From NCBI RefSeq assembly GCF_000970285.1, contig NZ_CP009516.1, positions 3,823,036 through 3,887,035 of the forward strand: a DNA stretch of 64,000 nt, written 5' to 3'. The position numbers and the translations under genes are program-made. Source of the stretch: Methanosarcina horonobensis HB-1 = JCM 15518 (GTDB lineage: Archaea > Halobacteriota > Methanosarcinia > Methanosarcinales > Methanosarcinaceae). The notes beneath the pieces are model-generated. The model made no database searches, had not been told where the DNA came from, and saw nothing but the letters and a program-made list of their open reading frames with translations. Of this stretch, positions 36,117 through 44,717 are shown one piece after another; position 1 is the stretch's first letter, and each line of letters starts with the position of its first letter.

Positions 36117-37205
36117 TTACAGATAAAGAGGAGTCGTCTGCTTATCCTTAATATAAATACTGTCTGTAAACCTGACAGCTCCGGATGCACCCATAGAAAC
36201 TGTGTGCACTCTGGCATCTCCTCCGCCAAAGAGACGGGTTTCTCGCAGGAAGTGGCTAGAAGTTACGGCTGTTGCGGAAAAGATAATATCATTACCCGGT
36301 ACAAGCTTGTCTGCATCAAGGACATCATTGAGGTTATCAAGGGTAATTCCCATTTTTTCGAGCCTTGGCATTTTTTCCTCTATTTCTTCATCGATCTTGT
36401 CCTTGGTTTTTCCGTTTGCAACAGTTGGCAGGACAAGCCTTGCAAGGATTTTTCCGCCCAGGATCTTGATTGCAGCGGCTGTCAGGACAGCTTCTCCTGA
36501 GCCGCCTGCACCCATGACCATATGGATGCCTGAACCGCGGACAGCAGTTGCAACGCCTGGCATTAGATCGCCGTCAGTAATCAGCCTTACACGGGCTCCG
36601 GCTTCCCTGATTTCAGTTATCTTCTGGGCATGTCTCGGGCGGTCGAGAATCACGACCACAAGTTCTTCAATATTTCTTCCGAGCGCTTTGGCAACGATTT
36701 CGAGGTTATGCCTGACAGGGGCATCCAGATCGAGTCTTTCACCGGGATGCTCCATTTCATAGCGCACAACGTCCGGTCCGACAACTATCTTGTCCATATA
36801 GATATCAGGGCCGTGGAAAATTCCGCCTCTCTCCGCCATTGCCATGACCGCAACCGAACCTGGAGAGCCGTCTGCCGTAAGGTTTGTGCCCTCCAGGGGG
36901 TCAACTGCAATATCAACTTCAAGATCTCCCTTTCCTGTCCCTACTTCTTCCCCTATATAAAGCATGGGAGCTTCGTCCCTTTCCCCTTCTCCTATCTTTA
37001 TTATGCCTTTCATGTCAAGCTTGTTAAGCATCCGTCTCATGGAGGCAACTGCTACCTGATCGGCAAAGTGCTTGTCTCCACGTCCCATCTGGTAGGCTGC
37101 GGCAATTGCAGCAGCTTCGGTTACCTGAATGAGCCTGGGCAGTAACTCACATTCAATTGGTCCGGCGCACTCAATCATTTCTTCTACGGTCTTTGGATGA
37201 GGCAT
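36117..37205 (-). CDS. glpX: Class II fructose-1,6-bisphosphatase GlpX
   Basis: Hydrolyses fructose-1,6-bisphosphate to fructose-6-phosphate in gluconeogenesis. 362 aa, slightly longer than the bacterial ~335. Metal and phosphate motifs: KIGEGERDEAPMLY (about 70-83), DIAVDPLEGTNLTADGSPGS (about 98-117, the DPLEGT signature), MGAGGSGEAVLTAAAIK (about 231-247). Most archaea use the bifunctional FBP aldolase/phosphatase, so a GlpX-type gene in a methanogen is of note, but I believe it is known in Methanosarcina. The ATG at 37205 gives the MPHPKTVEEMIE N-terminus. Monocistronic, divergent from the amidotransferase. Confidence 0.93.
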   Translation of the reverse strand: MPHPKTVEEMIECAGPIECELLPRLIQVTEAAAIAAAYQMGRGDKHFADQVAVASMRRMLNKLDMKGIIKIGEGERDEAPMLYIGEEVGTGKGDLEVDIAVDPLEGTNLTADGSPGSVAVMAMAERGGIFHGPDIYMDKIVVGPDVVRYEMEHPGERLDLDAPVRHNLEIVAKALGRNIEELVVVILDRPRHAQKITEIREAGARVRLITDGDLMPGVATAVRGSGIHMVMGAGGSGEAVLTAAAIKILGGKILARLVLPTVANGKTKDKIDEEIEEKMPRLEKMGITLDNLNDVLDADKLVPGNDIIFSATAVTSSHFLRETRLFGGGDARVHTVSMGASGAVRFTDSIYIKDKQTTPLYL

Positions 37206-37450
37206 GATAATCGACTCTTATTTTTGCTTCCAGATAATATCCTGATAGTATCCTGAGGATAATAATCCTTTTCTGGCTATTCCCTTTGTCTGTTAATGTG
37301 ATCTGTTAACACAATAGTATATTAATATCTATTGGAAGAGTTCAGACAAGATATCTCACTAAATTTTACTGAGACAATCAAATTTATATAAAAATACCTT
37401 TGATTACCGGGAAAAACTTTGATTTTCAAAAAGATATCAAAAAGATAATC

Positions 37451-37484
37451 TCTTAAGGTAACCTCTTTCTTAAGGTAACCTCTT
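37451..37484. repeat. Perfect 17-bp tandem direct repeat
   Basis: TCTTAAGGTAACCTCTT occurs twice head to tail (37451-37467 and 37468-37484), 28 bases upstream of the amidotransferase ATG. Each unit contains the palindromic core AGGTAACCT, so it could be a duplicated operator. It lies within the ~300-base divergent region between glpX and this gene. Confidence 0.85.
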
Positions 37485-37511
37485 ATTACACTCAACTGAA
37501 GTGAAAAACCT

Positions 37512-38240
37512 ATGAAAATTCATTGCCTCCAGCATCTAAAAAACGAAACTCTTGGAAACATAGGGACCTGGGTGTCTCTGAAGGGGCATACGCTCACAAA
37601 AACCCTGCTTTATGAAAAAGCTGTCTTTCCCGCGCCTGAAGATTTTGACCTGCTCCTGATAATGGGCGGGACAATGAGTGTTTATCAGGAAAAAGAGTTC
37701 CCATGGCTGAGATCGGAAAAAGAGTTTGTGAGAAAGGTAATAGATGAGGGCAAACCAGTACTTGGAAGCTGTTTCGGAGCACAGATGATTGCAGAAGTTC
37801 TGGGAGGAAAAGTTACCAGAAACAGGTTCAAGGAAATAGGCTGGCACAGAGTAAAAGCTCTGGCAGGAGAAAAACTGAAAATGAAAAATGAAGGAGTGAT
37901 GAACTCATGGCTTCCTTCAGGCTTATTTCCCGAGTTTACCGCATTCATGTGGCATGGGGACACCTTTGAGATTCCGGCAGGTGCGGTAAGAATTTTCGAA
38001 AGCGAAGCCTGCCCGAACCAGGGTTTTATTTATGGAGAAAACGTTCTCGGGCTACAATTTCATCCTGAAGCCGACAGGCGGTGGATAGGAAATCTGATAG
38101 AAGATTCCGGGCACGAGCTTGTTGAAGGGGAATATATTCAGTCTAAAGAGGAAATACTTGAATATGAACGCTTTCTTGGAGATTCCCGGAGTATTGCTTT
38201 TTCTCTCATGGATTGGTTTGAGAAAAAGTGTGAAAATTGA
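37512..38240 (+). CDS. Class I glutamine amidotransferase-like protein
   Basis: 242 aa, a stand-alone GATase1 domain like those annotated as GMP-synthase-like amidotransferases. The catalytic triad is visible: nucleophile Cys in GSCFGAQMIAEVLGG (about residue 93) and His/Glu in LGLQFHPEAD (about 180-189). The oxyanion-loop region LLIMGGTMSVYQ is present. No synthase domain or synthase gene is adjacent, so the acceptor is unknown; gamma-glutamyl hydrolysis of a small molecule is one option. The divergent control region carries the 17-bp repeats. Confidence 0.85.
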   Translation: MKIHCLQHLKNETLGNIGTWVSLKGHTLTKTLLYEKAVFPAPEDFDLLLIMGGTMSVYQEKEFPWLRSEKEFVRKVIDEGKPVLGSCFGAQMIAEVLGGKVTRNRFKEIGWHRVKALAGEKLKMKNEGVMNSWLPSGLFPEFTAFMWHGDTFEIPAGAVRIFESEACPNQGFIYGENVLGLQFHPEADRRWIGNLIEDSGHELVEGEYIQSKEEILEYERFLGDSRSIAFSLMDWFEKKCEN

Positions 38241-38241
38241 G

Positions 38242-38312
38242 TGAAGTCTAAAGGCTCGAAGTTTATAGGTAGAAGCGTAAAACCCGAAGTCTTTAGCTTC
38301 GTGGGATATAAG
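38242..38312. other. Possible right-end scar of an IS200/IS605-type element
   Basis: AACCCGAAGTCTTTAGCTTC followed by GTGGG (38281-38305) forms a hairpin (CGAAG...CTTCG) flanked by CCC and GGG. This looks like the conserved 3' end of archaeal IS200/IS605 elements that carry TnpB and its guide RNA. A partly complementary stretch lies at 38243-38258. No transposase or tnpB is next to it, so at best it is a solo end left after loss of the element. Confidence 0.35.
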
Positions 38313-38461
38313 CGTTAACTTCCAAACTATTATCAGTTATCGATCCTGAAAATTTATTTTAATTGTTACCCATTATATAATATTTGATACTGTCACCACA
38401 ACCCAAAATACGAAAACCAAGGAACCGAAAAATTAAGGCAGGACTGGAATCGATAAACCGC

Positions 38462-38992
38462 TTACTTTACAAAATTTGCAAGCGCCACTCTCTCGATCAC
38501 GAGTTCCGGGATATGTTCTTCTCCTGAAGCCTCTATTTCTTCATCTGTTATCCTGAAGAGAGAAAGGATTCCTTTTCTTTTTGAACCGGAATAAGCAAGA
38601 ACTTCGGAACATGGTTTTTCTTCGATAAGTTTCCGAACTTCGGAGAAAGCGAGAAGCAAATTATCCATTTTTCCAAGAAGCACAAAAACCGCATTATTAT
38701 CTCCTTCATGAAGCCCTATAGAAAAACTCCTTTCAATCTGTCTTTCGCCTGCTGCATAACGCATGATCTCGATTCCCGGATCTTTTGCCACATTCATACC
38801 TGATGCGACAGCCCTGAGAGCCTTCCCTACTGCAAAATGAAGATGCCTTTCGCCTGTTATAAGGTCAGCGTTAAGGCCCTGAATGGTTACTTCATTTTCG
38901 GAAGCGATTGTGTTTACGATCTTTAGAAAACCGGGAAGGTTCGGAATTCTCACCGCTCCACAAATAACCTGGATTTCCCTTTGCATTTCCAT
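38462..38992 (-). CDS. cgi121: KEOPS complex subunit Cgi121
   Basis: Accessory subunit of the KEOPS complex (Kae1-Bud32-Cgi121-Pcc1) that makes t6A37 in ANN-decoding tRNAs; Cgi121 binds tRNA and stimulates Bud32. 176 aa, the usual size. Family landmarks are GLNADLITGERHLHFAVGKALRA (about 39-60) and EIMRYAAGERQIERSFSIGL (about 74-93), where the RYAAGERQI block is nearly diagnostic. It ends in ERVALANFVK, matching the C-terminal strand that binds tRNA ends in homologs. Monocistronic. Confidence 0.9.
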   Translation of the reverse strand: MEMQREIQVICGAVRIPNLPGFLKIVNTIASENEVTIQGLNADLITGERHLHFAVGKALRAVASGMNVAKDPGIEIMRYAAGERQIERSFSIGLHEGDNNAVFVLLGKMDNLLLAFSEVRKLIEEKPCSEVLAYSGSKRKGILSLFRITDEEIEASGEEHIPELVIERVALANFVK

Positions 38993-39167
38993 ACTCCTGC
39001 CATATCCCGGATTCTACAATAAGGGTTTCGGTTGAGGAAAGTGTATGATAAAAAGAGCAGGACTCCAGATCTAATATAAAAGTTTTTATTCTTCTAATGT
39101 GTAGACATAGTGACTAATAAAGTTAATATAGTACTCACATATTCATTATAAAATTTTGTAAAATATT

Positions 39168-41744
39168 TTGCACTCAAAAAGTTCAGAGAACTTGGTTCGC
39201 TGTTTCCGGGAGGTGTTAAATATTCAAAAGAAAAAAGTCAAGTCTGAATTCTGTTTCTGTTCGACTATTCCATCCAACGGCCTTACTGCAGTTTATAAGG
39301 AGCCGGAAGAAAGGACGGAACTTATAGTAGATTATATTAAAGCAGGCCTGCAACAAAACGAGCGCTGCATCTGGCTTGTCCCGGATTCTGAGAGTGCAGA
39401 GTCAGCAAAAGATTTGCTTTCAAACTCAGAGCTGGATATCGAAAGCTGTATAGAAAAATCCAGACTTAAGATAATTTCCCTGCAGGAAACAGAAATCCTT
39501 TCTGTCAAACAGCCAGAGACTTCAGGGATATATTTTGATTGGAATGCAGGAAACCCGCAGAAAGAGATTATAAAGTTCATTCACGCAGGAAACTGGCGAT
39601 ACCTGCGCATTAATCTTGAGGTCGGAAACTTTGGTAAGTCAATTACAGATTCCCTAAAGGAACTAAGGCGCATCTTTGCTGAGAATATACCTGAAAAGAA
39701 GATCAGACCACTCTTTATGATTAGAGAGGAAGATCTTTCCCCGGATGAAGTTTTCTACCTTATAGAAGCCGGGGAGAAACTGATAATTAGAAGAGACGGA
39801 AGATGGAAGTCTCTTAGAGTAAAGCAAGAAAACCCGGACAAAAAATTCAAGACATTACTTGAGAGTTCAAGTGACTCTATACTTATACATGATATGAAAG
39901 GAAGGGTTCTGGAAGCAAACCACGTGGCCTGTGAAATCTTCGGATATACGCGCAGTAAAATGCTCGGGAAGCACATTAAAGATTTACGGACTAATATCCA
40001 CCTTACCGAGTTCGGACAGCAGATAGAGAAGCTGAAGCAAACAGGATACTTCATTTTCGAAATGGACTCACTGCGGAGAGACGGCACGGTTGTTCCTCAA
40101 GAGATCAATAACAGGTTAATTGAATACGATGGAGAAACAGCCGTACTATCCATAGGGAGAGATATAAGTGAAAGGAGAAAGAATGAAGAGGCACTGAGGG
40201 CTTCGGAAAGAAAATACAGGACACTTTTTGAGGAGTTTCCCGGAGGAATTGCCCAGTTCGATACCGAGGGGGTTATTACTCTCTGCAATGAGAGCTTTGT
40301 AAACCTCTCCGGAAGCCGTGAAAAGGAAAAAATTAGCTTTAGTTTACTGAACCTCCTAGAAGGAAAAAATCCCAAAAAGAGTATTACATGCCTCCCCGAA
40401 GTTCCTGTTCATTATGATCTGAAGTATATCTTCAGTGAAAAAAATGGGAGAACCCCTGTTGCTATAACATACAAGCCTCTAATATCCGAAAATTTCGAAC
40501 TTGTCGGAGGCATTGTGCTTGTAGAGGATCTGACTGAAGTAAAGAGGTTAGAGACCGTAAGGCTTCAGCAGACGGAGTCTCTTAGAAAGCTGGTGGATTC
40601 AATACCTGTGCCTGCATTTTGTAAAGACAGAAACGGAATATATATTGCCTGCAATAAGGGTTTTGAAACTCTTGTAAGAATGAAAAAAGAAGAAATTCTC
40701 GGAAAGTCTATTCATAACTTCATCTCTCCTAAAATTGCTGAAAAGCACCATGCAATGGATATAGAACTGGTAAAACATAAAAGAACTCAGGTCTATGAAG
40801 CATCTTTGAAATTTGCTGATGGTTTAGTACATCAGGTAATGTTCAGTAAGTTCGTGTTCAGTGGAGTAAATGAAGAAGACTCTGTGCTCCTCGGCATTAT
40901 GATCGACATAACAGAACGCAAGCAGGCTGAAGAAAAAATGCTTCAGGCAAAAATGGCGGCTGAAACCGCAAACAGAGCGAAAACCACATTCATTGTCAAT
41001 ATGAGCCATGAATTGAGGACTCCCCTGAATGCTGTTATAGGGTTTTCGGACCTTCTATTGAGCGAGACTTTCGGGCCTCTTAACGAAAAGCAAAAGAGGT
41101 ACGCTGAAAACATTTCAAAAAGCGGAAACCATCTTTTAGATGTCATCAATGATGTACTGGATATCTCAAGGCTTGAACTGGGAAATATTGAGTTATATTA
41201 CGAAACAGTGGATATACCCGCAGTAATTGAAGAAGTACAGAGAGTTCTTTCCTCTCTCTCAGCGGGAAAAAATATCCGTATAGAATACAAGGTTGAGAAG
41301 GGTCTGAAAACTATAATCGTGGACAAGGTAAAGTTCAAACAGATTCTTTATAACCTTCTGAATAATGCAATTAAATTCTCATCCGAAGGCGGGAAAGTAA
41401 ACATCTCTGCAGAGCTTAAGGAAGATATAGTTGAGATCAGTGTAAAAGATGAGGGTATCGGCATCAATGAAGCTGATTACGAAAGAGTTTTCCATCCATT
41501 CGTGCAGATTGATGAGTCCATATCCAGAAAACATGGAGGCGTGGGGCTTGGGCTTGCACTCGTCAAAAGGTTTGTCGAACTTCACGGAGGAAAGGTATGG
41601 GTTAAAGCCAGCCCGGGAAAAGGCAGTACATTCACCTTTAGAATTCCAAAAAGGCCTGAAAGCCAGGTACAGGAAAATATTAGCTCTGTACAAACCTCTT
41701 ATGATCTTGAAATTGAGAGGGAAAAAGAAAAAATAGAAAAATAA
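39168..41744 (+). CDS. MEDS-PAS-PAS-PAS sensor histidine kinase
   Basis: 858 aa, with no membrane helix, so cytoplasmic. Domains: MEDS sensory domain (about 25-205, FCFCSTIPSNGLTAVYKEPEE and YIKAGLQQNERCIWLVPD), three PAS domains (about 225-335, 345-460, 470-585), a HisKA dimerisation domain with phospho-acceptor His in NMSHELRTPLNAVIGFSDLL (about 613), and HATPase_c with LYNLLNNAIKFSSEGG, DEGIGI and GGVGLGLAL. MEDS domains are thought to sense methanogenesis- or methylotrophy-related ligands. There is no receiver domain and no response regulator next door, so its partner is elsewhere. The start is uncertain: TTG at 39168 gives the full MEDS domain. Confidence 0.9.
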   Translation: MHSKSSENLVRCFREVLNIQKKKVKSEFCFCSTIPSNGLTAVYKEPEERTELIVDYIKAGLQQNERCIWLVPDSESAESAKDLLSNSELDIESCIEKSRLKIISLQETEILSVKQPETSGIYFDWNAGNPQKEIIKFIHAGNWRYLRINLEVGNFGKSITDSLKELRRIFAENIPEKKIRPLFMIREEDLSPDEVFYLIEAGEKLIIRRDGRWKSLRVKQENPDKKFKTLLESSSDSILIHDMKGRVLEANHVACEIFGYTRSKMLGKHIKDLRTNIHLTEFGQQIEKLKQTGYFIFEMDSLRRDGTVVPQEINNRLIEYDGETAVLSIGRDISERRKNEEALRASERKYRTLFEEFPGGIAQFDTEGVITLCNESFVNLSGSREKEKISFSLLNLLEGKNPKKSITCLPEVPVHYDLKYIFSEKNGRTPVAITYKPLISENFELVGGIVLVEDLTEVKRLETVRLQQTESLRKLVDSIPVPAFCKDRNGIYIACNKGFETLVRMKKEEILGKSIHNFISPKIAEKHHAMDIELVKHKRTQVYEASLKFADGLVHQVMFSKFVFSGVNEEDSVLLGIMIDITERKQAEEKMLQAKMAAETANRAKTTFIVNMSHELRTPLNAVIGFSDLLLSETFGPLNEKQKRYAENISKSGNHLLDVINDVLDISRLELGNIELYYETVDIPAVIEEVQRVLSSLSAGKNIRIEYKVEKGLKTIIVDKVKFKQILYNLLNNAIKFSSEGGKVNISAELKEDIVEISVKDEGIGINEADYERVFHPFVQIDESISRKHGGVGLGLALVKRFVELHGGKVWVKASPGKGSTFTFRIPKRPESQVQENISSVQTSYDLEIEREKEKIEK

Positions 41745-41762
41745 AAGAAAAAGCCGAAGTTT

Positions 41763-41912
41763 TCAGTATGGGCCCTGAATCACCAAACATTTGAGAACAA
41801 CCTCAACCACAACCAACCCAAGCAGTACCATTAAAAAAAGAATAAAAAGGTTGAGGATGATCTGGCCGACTTTTGTGCTGACTGCCGCCAGTTCATACAT
41901 CCGGATTCCCAT
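41763..41912 (-). CDS. 49-aa single-pass membrane protein
   Basis: Read leftward from ATG at 41912 (another ATG at 41900): MGIRMYELAAVSTKVGQI, then a 20-residue hydrophobic segment (LNLFILFLMVLLGLVVVEVV), then KCLVIQGPY and TGA. A TATA-rich stretch (ATATATGGGACAATATATAA, 41922-41941) lies just upstream and can be its promoter. It lies tail to tail with the histidine kinase. The frame is short, but the amphipathic start plus one perfect membrane helix is unlikely by chance in this otherwise AT-rich spacer. Function unknown. Confidence 0.5.
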   Translation of the reverse strand: MGIRMYELAAVSTKVGQIILNLFILFLMVLLGLVVVEVVLKCLVIQGPY

Positions 41913-42102
41913 ATATATCTATATATGGGACAATATATAATCGTTTGGAAATTTTTACACTAATTCAAATATTTGAATTTGAAAGTCAGGACTAAAAAAG
42001 TTTCGGAGCCTGCCCTTTTAGCGATTTCTTCTTCGTATTCTTTGCTGTTCTTCATTGCAATTAACTTCTACTACCAATTGCCATCTCTACTTTTTACTGC
42101 AA

Positions 42103-42915
42103 TTAATGCTCTTCCATTACTCCCTTTTGATCTGTCAGCAATCCTTTTTGATCCTTTTCTTCAATTACCCTGACAAAATGCCTGTCTGATAAATCCTCTT
42201 TCCCGGACCAGAAAATTGCTTTATGGTATTTCCATACATCAGGGTCAAACTCAAGGATGCCCACGTGGACTATGAGTTCAAAGACAAACCAATAGGCTGC
42301 AAACAGGTGTACTAAACGGATCAACCCCAGAGCATCAACGTTAAACAAAGACGCAACATACCAGGCTGCAGAGAGAATCCATTCGGATATGGGAAGCCCT
42401 AAAGGAGCCCAGGCAATGTTGTAAAGCACAACTCCTGTTATGGCAATGAGAGCAATTGCAGTACTTTCGAAAATAATCAGCAGCTTGAGCATAGGATGAA
42501 GTTTCGTAACATAATGCCCTTCCTGCTCATCATAGATCGTAAATGCGGGGTACTTTCCTTTGCCGAAAAAGTTCCTGACAATACCAGACAGGCGTTCAGC
42601 ATCGTCCTCCCCAAAAACATAGGACTCTTTGAAATGTTTTACTCTATTTCTGACGCACCATCTCTCACCTTTGCAGGAAAAGATATTATAGGGAACAAGA
42701 ATCCAGTTTGCGACCAGGAAAAAAGGAACTGCAATCATGTGGAAAGCCCGAGCTGTTTGAAAAGACATGAAGTCCCAGCCAAAGTAGATCTTGAACCCTG
42801 TGATAAGAAGGGTAAACATGGCAACCAGATGAACCAGGTGAGTAACCCTCTCAAGCCAGGTATACCGTTCGACAATTATCCTCCTGGAAGCAGGTTTCTC
42901 AGCAGATCGTACCAT
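42103..42915 (-). CDS. vhxC: Cytochrome b subunit of the Vhx hydrogenase-like complex
   Basis: 270 aa membrane cytochrome b of the NiFe-hydrogenase HyaC/VhtC family, which passes electrons to methanophenazine. Four to five membrane segments. Candidate heme-b ligands are conserved with VhtC: HLVHLVAM (about 26-33), RAFHMIAVP (about 56-64) and [31 protein letters not shown] (about 197-227). AAAGGAGA lies 8 bases before the ATG at 42915, and the gap to vhxA is only 11 bases. It has kept all its residues although the small subunit of the operon is altered, so the operon has not simply rotted away. The tail after SGKEDLSD differs from VhtC. Confidence 0.88.
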   Translation of the reverse strand: MVRSAEKPASRRIIVERYTWLERVTHLVHLVAMFTLLITGFKIYFGWDFMSFQTARAFHMIAVPFFLVANWILVPYNIFSCKGERWCVRNRVKHFKESYVFGEDDAERLSGIVRNFFGKGKYPAFTIYDEQEGHYVTKLHPMLKLLIIFESTAIALIAITGVVLYNIAWAPLGLPISEWILSAAWYVASLFNVDALGLIRLVHLFAAYWFVFELIVHVGILEFDPDVWKYHKAIFWSGKEDLSDRHFVRVIEEKDQKGLLTDQKGVMEEH

Positions 42916-42926
42916 ATAGGTCTCCT

Positions 42927-44717
42927 TTAGAGTATTTTTATAGTAGAATTGGAATGCTTTCCAGTTTTGTCAATTGTATGAACCGCACATGCAAAACAGG
43001 GATCATAAGAACGGGCTGTATGCAGGATTCCGAGAGGATTCGAATAATCTACTCCAAGAGCATTTTCCGCAGCTGAAATCTTGGTGCCTATAAGAGCCTG
43101 CTCAACAGGGCTCGGAATTCCCTGTGAATTTCTGGGACCAAGGTTCCAGGTACTCGGAACTACAGCCTGATACAGGGTTACCATGGAATCCGAGCCTGTA
43201 GTAATCCAGTGCCCCAATGCTCCGCGCGGAGCTTCCCATAAACCCATTCCTTCGGAGTTCTTTGCCATGGAAAGATCGGTATGTACTGCAACCCTTGCAT
43301 CAGGCTCCAGATCCTGCGAAATCCATTTCAACAGTTCAGGCATAACTACCAGGATTTCCTGCATCCTTGCAATCATGCGAGTATAGTTGTTTAAAGGAAA
43401 ATAACCATTTTCTTCAAAAATTCTCACCAATCCGGTAACAAGAGGTTCTCCCATAATCAGGAGGCGAGCAAGAGGCCCAACTTCACAGGGAATGCCACCA
43501 TAATGAGGAGCCTTTGACCAGGAGTAACGACTTTCCGAACCTCTGGTGTAATCGATTTCATCAGGGTTGTCTTCAGGAACAGTAATTCCGTTCCATGGAG
43601 GCCGGTCTCTTTCTTCGTCAATATAAAGTGCATGAGCAGTGCTTTCCGAAATTTTCCTGTAATCGAATTTTTCAAGTTCCAGATGCCCATTCATATAACC
43701 CGAAGGAATTACTCTACTATCTGCAGGACTTGTAGGATCATATCCCTCCCCTTTTTCAGGCTTGAAGAAAAGCCCGTAGGAAAGAAAACCGATCTTATCA
43801 GGATCAGTGTAAACTCCTGCGTGTTCCATTTTCATACTGATAGGCAAGCCGAGAAGTTTTTCTCCGATTAATTCCGAACCAAAAGCCGCGAAAAGAGGGA
43901 CATCTCCCCAGCCTGAAGAGTGTGAAAAATCATTGTTAGAAAGAGAGTTATCCAGAAGTTCCTGCAGGCGTTCGAGGACAAAATTGACAGCTTTTTGAGG
44001 AGAAGAAGCTCTGTAAGTGTTTTCTATCCATGTCCCGGGAGAGACTCCGAGAGTAGATGTTTCAACGAACTTAGCAGTTTCTGAAACGTACGCTTCAAGC
44101 TTCTGAATATCTCCAAAATTGGGAGAGTAAACTACTCCTCCGACATGCTGCAGAACAGAATGAGGCATTTTGCCGGCTATAAGCGAAATACCCACGTGAA
44201 GGCGGCGAAGCTCCCTTATAGCACCAAGATAAGAAGAGCCGGCAGGATAGGTTGTACCATTGTATTGATTCACCAGAGGCGCAAAACGTCCAACTAATTC
44301 GCCCCATACTGCATTTCCCACATCTCCGTATTGTGTAAGGATATCACGATAAGCCGGGTTTGCAAGATCTGGACCCCACAGCACGTAAATATGGACTGCA
44401 TGGCTGGCTATCAAATTCATTCCCTGGTGAATATTTCGCATAACAAGGGCGTCTTTGGGAACCTGATCCGCAACCCCGAAAAGATCGTCCAGAGCATTTG
44501 CTGCAGCTATACTGTGACAAACCGGACAAACACCACATATTCTCATAGTCATAAGTGCCGCATCCCTGGGGTCATGTTTTTGAAGAAGCCTTTCAAAACC
44601 TCTAAAAACCAGGCCGCTGCTCTGTGCATCAGTAATTACACCATCAGCATCGACTTCAGTATTGACTCTGTAATGCCCTTCAATTCTAGAAAGAGGATCT
44701 ACGGTCACCTGTACCAT
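42927..44717 (-). CDS. vhxA: Vhx NiFe-hydrogenase-like large subunit
   Basis: 596 aa paralog of VhtA. The NiFe-binding motifs L1 RICGVCPVCHS (about 59-69) and L2 SYDPCFACAVHT (near the C-terminus) are both complete, so a NiFe(CN)2CO site could be built. A 16-residue tail after the final His would be removed by a VhtD-type protease. No D gene follows vhxC, so VhtD would have to serve both. The ATG overlaps the vhxG stop by one base (TAATG). Differences from VhtA: CPVCHS for CPISHS, and overall clear divergence. Confidence 0.88.
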   Translation of the reverse strand: MVQVTVDPLSRIEGHYRVNTEVDADGVITDAQSSGLVFRGFERLLQKHDPRDAALMTMRICGVCPVCHSIAAANALDDLFGVADQVPKDALVMRNIHQGMNLIASHAVHIYVLWGPDLANPAYRDILTQYGDVGNAVWGELVGRFAPLVNQYNGTTYPAGSSYLGAIRELRRLHVGISLIAGKMPHSVLQHVGGVVYSPNFGDIQKLEAYVSETAKFVETSTLGVSPGTWIENTYRASSPQKAVNFVLERLQELLDNSLSNNDFSHSSGWGDVPLFAAFGSELIGEKLLGLPISMKMEHAGVYTDPDKIGFLSYGLFFKPEKGEGYDPTSPADSRVIPSGYMNGHLELEKFDYRKISESTAHALYIDEERDRPPWNGITVPEDNPDEIDYTRGSESRYSWSKAPHYGGIPCEVGPLARLLIMGEPLVTGLVRIFEENGYFPLNNYTRMIARMQEILVVMPELLKWISQDLEPDARVAVHTDLSMAKNSEGMGLWEAPRGALGHWITTGSDSMVTLYQAVVPSTWNLGPRNSQGIPSPVEQALIGTKISAAENALGVDYSNPLGILHTARSYDPCFACAVHTIDKTGKHSNSTIKIL

